Shown here piece by piece: positions 48,668 to 55,878 of a DNA stretch of 64,000 nucleotides (position 1 is its first letter; every line of letters begins with the position of its first letter). The position numbers and the translations under genes were made by a program. This DNA is from Prostheceraeus crozeri (Eukaryota; Platyhelminthes; Polycladida; Euryleptidae): positions 62,001-126,000 of the forward strand of contig CAJQUW010007275.1 in the NCBI GenBank assembly GCA_907163375.1. The letters are read 5' to 3'. Below the pieces are notes generated by a model. It had not been told where the DNA came from, searched no databases, and saw only the letters and a list, made by a program, of their open reading frames with translations.

Positions 48668-49344
48668 TTAATAGTCTGAGAACATGTATTTCTTGGGAGG
48701 AGCTGTTTTACGTTTTCCTTTTACTAGTTTTAGTGGTGGCGTAGATCTACGTCGAGTTCTTCCTCTTGTTTGCTTAGTGAGTGTGGGAGGGGATATAGCA
48801 GGTGACGTCTTAAACCAATTTGTTGGCATTTTCATCGTCTGAAGCATTGGAGCAGTAGCTACTGTTGAATCAAGTTCTTTCAATGTCTCATTATTCAAAG
48901 CAAATTTTGGTACATTATGCTTTTTCAATAGTTTAAGAAAGTATGACCAACCAGGTGGAACATAGCCCTGACGGCGCTTTCTACGTGTCGCATACTGAAT
49001 CAAGCATCAATCACTTTATTTTCATCTGTAATGATTTCTCCTCTATCATTTGCATTGAGATGGGGTTCAATACTATTGAAAAGAGATATGGCATGTGCGC
49101 GAGATGCTAAAGGTGTAGTAGTCGATACAGAGTCACGCATCTTATTCTTCAAGTTTTGCAATTGCTCAACAGTTTCCGATTGTAATAATACAGCACGATG
49201 TGGATCTTTGATGTGAACATTTTGCTGATAATCTATTTCTTTCCTATACATTTGATTTGCAAGAGGTTGCTTTACTTGCTGCATGGCAGTCAATTGTACA
49301 TATTCATCCTGAGGAATAACAATCATGCGAGAATAAGAACTCAT
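48668..49344 (-). CDS. Conserved Polinton accessory protein split by a -1 frame change
   Basis: The first frame (49344-49000, ATG 49344) and the second (from the codon at 49003 to 48668) overlap by 4 nt. The second has no ATG near its start. They probably represent one protein of about 225 residues, interrupted at GCTTGATTC, where stepping back one base continues the second frame. The first part is Gln-rich and helical (MIVIPQDEYVQLTAMQQ). The second starts with a basic YATRRKRRQGYVPPGW segment and ends in an Arg/Lys/Pro-rich tail (TRGRTRRRSTPP), suggesting nucleic-acid binding. The ATPase stop and this gene's ATG overlap as ATGA. Function unknown. Either a programmed frameshift or a one-base loss would explain the break. 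Confidence 0.5.
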
Positions 49345-49958
49345 AGTTTGTAGATAATCATGGGAGTTTTCAAAATATCACTTCGAAATCTAAATTTTTC
49401 CGGAAACTCTTGCGTAAAGTCAATGAATAAGTAACCGTGTGGTTTTTCAGTAGCTGCTTGAAAAATTTCAATTAAGGCTTTTGATCCTCTTGGTGCAACT
49501 TGTCGCGCTAAAATTTCAAATTGACTTTTATCTCGCGGATTCTTGAAAATATCATAATAGTGTGTATTCAGGTTTCGTGTACGAGCTTCTTTTCCATCAG
49601 GAAACAAATTTTGTGTGATATAGATGATAAAGCACCTTTTATGGTGTGCTGCGCGAGTGAACATATCTGTAACATCTTTTGAATTCTCACTTTCTTTTAA
49701 TAAATCATCCAATACAACAACATCATTAGACTGAAGTTTATCCACTGCAATAATTCCTTCATGTCGAATAAAGTTGCGACTTTGCAATTCCTGAAACAGC
49801 GACGGTTGATAAATACCATAACACCAAATCACTCGATTGATAGGTTCCTTAAACAACTCCCTTCTTTTATTCAATAAATTCAGCGTGAAAACAGTTTTAC
49901 CTGCATGAGATGGACCTGATACAGTCAGAACTTTATCACATTGAAGTCTGAAATCCAT
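49341..49958 (-). CDS. Packaging-type ATPase (A32/FtsK-like)
   Basis: Start ATG 49958 (A at -3, G at +4), 205 residues. Walker A is SGPSHAGKTVF at about residues 14-24. Walker B is NDVVVLDDLL. ITQNLFPDGKEARTRNLN and FKNPRDKSQFEILARQ further on match the arrangement of the Polinton/poxvirus A32-type genome-packaging ATPases. An open in-frame extension runs upstream to 50006 but has no ATG and overlaps the pX-like gene. The protein would power DNA packaging into capsids, and its intact frame contrasts with the ruined polymerase. The stop overlaps the next gene's ATG by one base pair step (ATGA). Confidence 0.85.
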   Translation of the reverse strand: MDFRLQCDKVLTVSGPSHAGKTVFTLNLLNKRRELFKEPINRVIWCYGIYQPSLFQELQSRNFIRHEGIIAVDKLQSNDVVVLDDLLKESENSKDVTDMFTRAAHHKRCFIIYITQNLFPDGKEARTRNLNTHYYDIFKNPRDKSQFEILARQVAPRGSKALIEIFQAATEKPHGYLFIDFTQEFPEKFRFRSDILKTPMIIYKL

Positions 49959-49989
49959 TATAATACTTTGAGATTCAACATTTGCATAA

Positions 49990-50355
49990 TTAACGTCTAG
50001 AGCCAAAGATATTACCCAATACGTTGCCCACGATAGGAGCTAGCATCGGTAGTAACGCTGGAAGGAGACCACCCTTTTGTGTTAGAGTTTCCCTCTTTCT
50101 TTGAAGGGTGACTTTAGGATTGGAGATGAAACGAAATTTCGTAGCATATCGCTTAAGTAACTTTCGTTGTTTTGGTGCTAATTTCTTCGTCCTCAACTTT
50201 CTCACATGAGAAATAATTTCACGAATGAATTTATCGTTAGCATGTCGTATAGCATTGTATCGCTGATTTGCTTTCATTCGTCGGAGAGCTTGAATGGCTG
50301 AAGAAAACTTTGAAAACTTTTGACTTTTACGTTTCATCATTTTACGTTTCGCCAT
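49990..50355 (-). CDS. Adenovirus pX/pVI-like basic membrane-active protein
   Basis: 121 codons from ATG 50355. The first 90 residues are strongly basic (KRKMMKRKSQK, RKLRTKKLAPKQRKLLKR). After a Gly-Gly pair comes the hydrophobic segment LLPALLPMLAPIVGNVLG and a short IFGSRR end. A basic DNA-condensing part joined to a Gly-Gly and a hydrophobic tail is the layout of adenovirus pX/mu-type core proteins, known also from Polinton relatives. The Gly-Gly could be a protease cleavage site, although I found no protease gene here. Stop at 49990, inside the ATPase upstream frame. Confidence 0.65.
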   Translation of the reverse strand: MAKRKMMKRKSQKFSKFSSAIQALRRMKANQRYNAIRHANDKFIREIISHVRKLRTKKLAPKQRKLLKRYATKFRFISNPKVTLQRKRETLTQKGGLLPALLPMLAPIVGNVLGNIFGSRR

Positions 50356-50406
50356 TTTCCGTGTTAGTCTTTGCTAAAACCTGTCTTTACCACATTTGCA
50401 TAGGTA

Positions 50407-50730
50407 CTAACTATTGCGGCATAAGTGACACTCGAAATGAGCAATATCACAGTGGTTACATTTGCAAAGTTGAATGCAATTACGTATGAAACAGCGTTGA
50501 CAAAAAGCATGCTTACATCTCTTGAAGATGCGCTTTTCATTTCCATCCTTTCGCTTACATACATCGCAACACACAGTTTCACCGTTACTGATGTCTATAG
50601 CAAGTCTTTTTGAAGATATGAATTTGCTAGCCTTTTCTAAATAATAGACGCATGTACAGAAGGAATATACTTCGAGAGTGAGCAGGCATAGCTCGAAAAC
50701 CAGTTGTGCTACAATCAAGTACCACTGCAT
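50407..50730 (-). CDS. RING-like protein with N-terminal hydrophobic segment
   Basis: Starts at ATG 50730, two bases after the upstream gene's TGA; 107 residues. The N-terminal 35 residues are hydrophobic (WYLIVAQLVFELCLLTLEVY), possibly a membrane anchor. Residues about 52-95 carry CCDVC, then CKHAFCQRC and CKCNHC, a C3HC4 RING spacing. A RING ubiquitin ligase acting on host factors is plausible for a virus-like element, but that is inference. Confidence 0.6.
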   Translation of the reverse strand: MQWYLIVAQLVFELCLLTLEVYSFCTCVYYLEKASKFISSKRLAIDISNGETVCCDVCKRKDGNEKRIFKRCKHAFCQRCFIRNCIQLCKCNHCDIAHFECHLCRNS

Positions 50731-50732
50731 TT

Positions 50733-51143
50733 TCAATTTTTCTTTATAGAAAGTTGAATGTGAATATCTGAAATCGCTTCAATCACTAGACTGCTGCCAT
50801 GATGGTTAAATGCGTTAAGACGTTCAGCAATTTTTATCATATGTCTTTTAAAAAATTCTTCGGGGTGATCTACTACTTCCATTGAATAAGAAGCAAAATG
50901 GAAAGAGCGACTTTCCACCTCTTCCTTTCCAAAATGACTAAACTTAATTTTCGCAACTAATCGCGCCATGACAATGCTATCAGAGAATGTATTCATTAAC
51001 TCTAGAAATAGAGTGCTAGCATTATCGACCACTGCTTCGATGTCGGTCTCATCTTTATGAAAATTTATCACATAATCTTGAACAGCTCCTTTTAAACTTT
51101 GCCTATGAAAATGTAATGTTCCGCAGTCGTTTGAGAAAGACAT
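50733..51143 (-). CDS. Small conserved-looking protein of unknown function
   Basis: 136 codons from ATG 51143 (A at -3). Mixed alpha/beta composition, with TLFLELMNTF and the segment VARLVAKIKFSHFG in the middle and a final SLVIEAISDIHIQLSI beta-like end. There is no catalytic motif. Its TGA is followed two bases later by the ATG of the RING-like gene. Position between exonuclease and RING genes suggests an early or replication-linked role, which is inference. Confidence 0.5.
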   Translation of the reverse strand: MSFSNDCGTLHFHRQSLKGAVQDYVINFHKDETDIEAVVDNASTLFLELMNTFSDSIVMARLVAKIKFSHFGKEEVESRSFHFASYSMEVVDHPEEFFKRHMIKIAERLNAFNHHGSSLVIEAISDIHIQLSIKKN

Positions 51144-51227
51144 GATCGCCCTTTATCTAACCCATCCATTGCATGAAAACAACTCTTCTCATAGTAACAT
51201 TTATTGAATAACGGTAACAAGCATGCA

Positions 51228-51776
51228 TTATAAATCAATGGTTTGAAAGAGATAAAACAGATACAGCTGGTAACTATCATACAGCGAGCAATGATAACCA
51301 TACAGGACTTTGGCAGTGTTGAGGTAAGGAGGAAAGAAGCATTGGTTATGAACGTAGCTACTACAACGAACAGACAAAATAGGAACACACAAATCCTTAA
51401 AATGTTTCGTGACTTCATGGTAATGTTGATTCACTCTACTATCCCAAGGTGGGAGCAAAATGTCATCAATGATTAGATTGGGAAATACTTTCCTCTCCTT
51501 ACCAGGATTATTACAAAAGATGCGTATAACATTGAAAGCAGCTAACCATCGTTTAAAGTCAATAAGAAGAGCACTCTCACAAGAAAAGCCATAGTCTTGC
51601 AAATATTTCAGATTAAGTCCATGAATGTGTTTTCTCGCCCATTGATCAACATTGGGATCGCATTTGGCATGTTGATGATAGACACTAACAATCTGATATG
51701 TCCAATTGTTCATAGCAATAGCGCTGAGCTCCTGTACAGGTTCACCCTCACAATCCATAAAAATGATGATAGAAGC
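51228..51776 (-). CDS. DEDDh exonuclease-like protein
   Basis: The exon starts after the acceptor CCGTTTTAG (exon from 51776) and reads in phase Ala-Ser-Ile-Ile-Ile-Phe into MDCEGEPVQEL. The ATG at 51758 would cut into this beta strand. The pattern fits the DEDDh 3'-5' exonuclease fold: Asp-x-Glu (DCE) as Exo I, HGLNLKYLQDYGF and the DFKRWLAAF helix in the middle, then HCSLYD with His and Asp five apart as Exo III. Total about 182 residues. No thumb or fingers are seen, so it is a stand-alone exonuclease, separate from the polymerase's own exonuclease domain. Proofreading, end trimming or RNA decay are possible roles. The middle catalytic Asp is not certain by eye. Confidence 0.6.
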   Translation of the reverse strand, partial: ASIIIFMDCEGEPVQELSAIAMNNWTYQIVSVYHQHAKCDPNVDQWARKHIHGLNLKYLQDYGFSCESALLIDFKRWLAAFNVIRIFCNNPGKERKVFPNLIIDDILLPPWDSRVNQHYHEVTKHFKDLCVPILSVRCSSYVHNQCFFPPYLNTAKVLYGYHCSLYDSYQLYLFYLFQTIDL

Positions 51777-51810
51777 CTAAAACGGAAATTTACACATCTA
51801 AGGAAACGTT

Positions 51811-52011
51811 CTATAACATATTACAAAATGAAGAGTTACATCGATGCTTTTCACGACAAAATACACAAATGATATGATGGCAACGAAGAAGTAAAATGTA
51901 TCTAATAAGACCACGTCTACGACACTCAAAGCACATAAGCGAATTGTCATATGGTAGAGTTAGGAAAGGACTACTAATTCTCCTTCTTTGATTTGCGTTT
52001 TGAGGCAGCAT
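51811..52011 (-). CDS. Second small RING-like protein
   Basis: 66 codons from ATG 52011, overlapping the end of the upstream gene by 38 bp in another frame. CFECRRR, then CHHIICVFC and CNSSFC give C-x2-C ... C-x-H-x2-C-x2-C ... C-x4-C, a RING-type ligand pattern. The N-terminus is basic. Small size and overlap make it less certain than the RING-like gene at 50407-50730. Confidence 0.45.
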   Translation of the reverse strand: MLPQNANQRRRISSPFLTLPYDNSLMCFECRRRGLIRYILLLRCHHIICVFCREKHRCNSSFCNML

Positions 52012-52745
52012 TCTTCTCCGACTTGCGCTTCGTACCACTGCTGTTAAGGATTTGATCAATTATGTCGTCCACGTTGGGTGGTTTTGGAATATATAGGATG
52101 GATTCCATATGCATGGAGAGAGAGGCTATTTTATTATCCTTGTGTCGACCATAATATAGCCCATTCACTTTGAAAAGGATATCCCAAGTACCTTCTCCGA
52201 GCTCATCACATCTGATGGGTATTGATTGATCTCCCTCCTTCTTATAGTAAGTACACCAATGTGATACCGGTAGGCAAATGTGATTACCATCCCAAATCTT
52301 TCTATACGGAGTATCCTTGTCATCTCTCGCCTTCCACTCTTGAGCAAGAGGAGTAGGAATGTCCATATTTAGTGTCACGTACTCCTCAATAATATCAAGT
52401 TGGCGGCGAATGTACGGACTCACGGGGATCAGTATGTAGTCCCCATACTGATTGTGCATTATCTTGACATCCGTGGAAGGGAGCATTCCCGTTTGGAGTA
52501 CTACGCTATGATCGTCATAACGCAAGACTTGTTTAAATTTACGCTGTAGCGGTGTAGGATTATGTACCTTGGTTGTTTCTTCTACTGGCGTCAGTTGTAG
52601 ATGATCTGATCGTAGAGAACCTTGTAACGTTTGACCGCCATTTTGTCCTACTAGTGCAGCAGATGGAGTAGATGCCTGAAAATGAAAAAGATTGTATTAA
52701 GTTTACGTTCAAGGGAGGAGAGGGAGGGAAGTAGCGACTTACCAT
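51974..52745 (-). CDS. First gene of the leftward unit; ATG split by an intron
   Basis: ATG at 52745-52743 is followed directly by a 67-nt intron (52742-52676, GTAAGT...CATTTTCAG). Exon 2 (52675-51974) continues in phase with Ala-Ser-Thr-Pro and stays open to the stop, giving 234 residues. The N-terminal 60 residues are Thr/Gln-rich. The middle has YGDYILIPVSPYIRRQL, WDGNHICLPVSHW and FKVNGLYYGRH, beta-rich and possibly an OB-like single-strand DNA-binding fold (low certainty). The C-terminus is KRKSEKNAASKRKSKKEN, nuclear-localisation-like. A TATA box lies about 95 bp upstream. This is the promoter-proximal gene of the minus-strand set. Confidence 0.65.
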
Positions 52746-52842
52746 TTTAGTTGGATAATAGAATAGAGAGAGAGAAAAAATGTGCGTCCGTCACTCGTGT
52801 GATTCAACGATGGAATGATTCTCACTGTGGAAGGCTCGCTAT

Positions 52843-52850
52843 TTATATAA
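52843..52850 (-). promoter_or_regulatory. TATA box of the leftward transcription unit
   Basis: On the minus strand TTATATAAATAGCG lies about 95 bp upstream of the split ATG at 52745, just inside the right inverted repeat. Repeated TCATTGGA-type motifs (CCAATGAG on the minus strand, CCAAT-like) lie directly upstream. Confidence 0.65.
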
Positions 52851-52967
52851 AAATGCTTGATTCTCATTGGATGATGATCCTCATTGGACAATAACATCAA
52901 GCTGATTCCAAATCTGGCCTCCGTTTACCAATCCGAGCCTTCGTTCGCCCGCTGGAGCTGTTTCTTG

Positions 52968-53504
52968 GGAAATTCTAACTCTGTCGTTTTTCGCCAATCT
53001 CCCAAAATCTTAAATGGCGTCTCACATCTAAACGAAGACAGATATGAACAAGCCGTTTCTTTCAGTGAATTTGTCTCACTCCTAGCTTTCAAACGAGCTA
53101 TTGCACGACAAAATCCGTCCTCTAGAAGCAAAGTTGGAAGGTCGGTGCCGGGGCGGGGGGGACGTCAGCGAAATTTTTTCTCTCCGATTGCTTTCAAATT
53201 CACAATACAGATGCAGAATTTCACGCTGAATCCGAATCTGGCCTCCGTTTTCCCATCCGAGCACTGCTTCCACTCGAAACATCCCATTTTCAACACAACA
53301 TTCATCAGATTTCACGAAAATCATCACACACTATAGCCTCAAGACAAAACCTGGCGGTCGCCCAAGTCCACCACGACAATCTGTCGTTCCAGAGGGGGGG
53401 GGACGTCAGCGAACCTGGACCAACCTGGCCGGCACACCACGACAGACCTCTGTCGTTCCAGAGGGGGGGGGCGCCGGTCGGGTGTTCGCCGTTTTCTTAC
53501 TACT
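52968..53504. repeat. Polinton right terminal inverted repeat
   Basis: Reverse complement of 34255-34795, ending CGCCGTTTTCTTACTACT at 53504. Frames 52884-53336 and 53082-53327 mirror those of the left arm and are not genes. Confidence 0.9.
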
Positions 53505-53510
53505 ATTGCA
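53505..53510. repeat. Target-site duplication ATTGCA (right)
   Basis: Perfect match to 34249-34254. Confidence 0.9.
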
Positions 53511-55101
53511 CTATTCGTTTTCCCAACAATTCTTTTTCTTGACGGATGTGGAAAAGTGAATCATTACTGCTCCCTGGAATACAGAACATGCTTGTAGCTT
53601 TGATGATATTTACTACAATTCAACTGAATTCTATTACAATACTGAAGATGCAGTGCTGTGATATCGAGACTTGTGTCTTCTAGGAGACTCTATTAAGATT
53701 GAAAAAACATCTCCGTTAAGATCTAAATTGATTTAGAGATTTAAACTGTGGCTTCTTCATTTCTCGAGGGAAAGTTAATAGTAATGGTTTTTTGATTTAT
53801 ATTTTCCGATCATTAGCTATTAGAGGGTGGAAAGAATATCAGAACACTGGTACTTAATTTAGATTTTGACAATCAGTTTTGCAGCAGATTTCTTCGACAA
53901 GTTTCTGGTAGTTGTACACTCGGTGACGAGGAGAAGAAGGTAATGATAATGAACATATCTGACCGCAAAGTAATTGCAATTACATCTCAATTACATGACT
54001 AAAATGTAATTGATTACAATTACAAATTACTCATCAGAAAATGTAATTGATTATAAATACAAATTACAGTAATTGTAATTGAAATTACGTAATTGTAATC
54101 GCAATTACAATTACAACAGAAGTGTGATTTTGAAGCTCCACTTTGCTAAATACGAGTTTATACATGTATGAGTACAAAGATCCATTGCATCTACTTCATT
54201 GCTAACTGGTTTATGGAGTTTGAAACAAAAAACTTGAAACCGGAACAAATCCTCGACTTCAAAGTCGTCAAAAGCGACCTACACAAGCACCTTGGAAATC
54301 GAGTTCTGTTTGCACACATCTTGCATGTAGCTTATGATATACGATAATCAATGCGTGTGCCGTGATCCTATGAATCAGCTTAGTTTTGCTATTTCATTTA
54401 ATCTACATTATGCATTGTATTGTGCAAATGCTTGATAAAATACTAATGACAATGCTGATATTGGTAATACTGGAGAAACCCGCCATTTACTAGATAGAAT
54501 AGGATAGAGACTTTATTCAGTTCGCAATGTGCGGTGAACGTGTTGCAGAGACATCATGAAAAATCAGGCAAAGTGATAAATGTAAGGATCAGAAAAGAGA
54601 CAATTACGTGCAACTGCTAAAACGAATTAAGAAGCGACTAACACGACTAGTTGCCGCTGATGGTGTTGCTGTTGTCGATCGCCTACGGTCGTAGCCTCAC
54701 CCGCCTCCACCATTTCCAATACGCCAACGCTTCCCGAGGTCGACCGTAAGAAGCATCCATTTCGTCCCTCGTGTGAGGGTCCGCACCGTGTGAAGGCCTG
54801 GGGGTTGTCGTGCACCTGGTGGTGTTGTCAAAGTCGCGATTGATTTCTACTAGAGCGAGATCTCTCACGAAAAATAGGTCGCAACACATGGTCTGGATGG
54901 TTCTCAGTCCATTTGAAGAGCTTAATACATTTATTTTCTAAATGATGGGCAGAAGACAGAGGGCAGAGGGCAGCCGCTTCAGAGGACGCGTGGAGTGGAC
55001 CGGAGATGGCAAAATTATACCGCTTATGATCCCTGATAGATGCAAATACAAATCATTTTTCTTAATAACTTTTATCATTTAATCCAAATTTGAGTCGAGA
55101 C
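53511..55101. other. No gene; TAATTACA-rich repeat at 53965-54120
   Basis: The block at about 53965-54120 is made of TGTAATTGATTACAATTACA-like palindromes similar to 34108-34248. A GC-richer patch at 54640-54900 has no recognisable coding domain. Confidence 0.45.
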
Positions 55102-55870
55102 TAGAGCTGAAACGATTAGCCAATATTCAAAAATTTGAGATTATGATTAAGGCGGCCATGGGCTTGATTATGATTATGATTGATTAATGTGTTCAAAATT
55201 GTGACTATGATTAATGTGGTCAGACGCTTTATCATGAACGCTGGATGGGTTGAATGTGATGTTTATTACGACTTTCAGGCACTTAGTGAGTCAAAGTTAA
55301 TTTTAGTGCGTTTAAGCAATAATCTGAATCGAGATAAAAATGCTAAATACTGGGCAGTGATAGCAGTTTTTATTTAAACTCATCTCTTTGTTCAATTAAT
55401 AAGCTCACTTAATTAGTATTGCCGTCATTATTCGATTTTGTCATCGACATCATAGCGTACAAATTGACAAAAATATTGAATCCAGTGGTCAATTGAGTAT
55501 GATTTGATTATCTAAGGTGCACGTAAAGAGAAAACATCAGAGGGAAGATATTCCATGACGAGGCGTGAACGCATGTTCATGACCATGCATCAACAATTGG
55601 TACTCTGGACGACATTGTGCACTTTCCGTCCTCCGAATACGTAAGACATATAATGAAGCCGTCACTCTGCCATTGGCGGCCGAGTTCTGATCTCAACTGA
55701 TGTTCGGATGAATCATATTAAATTTAATCAAATTTGCTGATTAATTAACTTGATTTTGGTTGAGATTAATGATTGAACTAAATTTCAATGACGTGATTAT
55801 GATTGTGATTATCAAAAAAGCTAATTGATTAAGATTTTGATTGATTAAATGATTGATTAATCCAGCACTA
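55102..55870. mobile_element. Non-autonomous hAT-like element
   Basis: The left end is TAGAGCTGAAACGATTA and the inverted right end is TAGTGCTGGATTAATCA. Flanking 8-mers GTCGAGAC and GTCAAGGC match at six of eight positions. The interior has GATTATGATTAA-type low-complexity repeats near both ends and no transposase. Confidence 0.5.
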
Positions 55871-55878
55871 GTCAAGGC

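Larger units (their letters stand above)
34255..53504. mobile_element. Maverick/Polinton virus-like transposon, 19.25 kb
   Basis: Both ends read AGTAGTAAGAAAACGGCGAA inward. They belong to inverted repeats of about 540 bp and are bracketed by a perfect 6-bp duplication ATTGCA, the hallmark of Polintons. Inside are a protein-primed family B polymerase (plus strand), a retroviral-type integrase with chromodomain, a packaging-type ATPase, a pX-like protein and several small genes (minus strand). A piggyBac has inserted at the left. I find no adenain-like protease and no large double-jelly-roll major capsid frame, and the polymerase is broken, so this copy is defective. Transcription appears to converge from both ends on a shared polyadenylation site at 45.8 kb. 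Confidence 0.93.

Noticed and set aside
50733..51143. Adenain-like protease
   Set aside because: No His...Asp/Glu...Gln...Cys order could be found in this frame.
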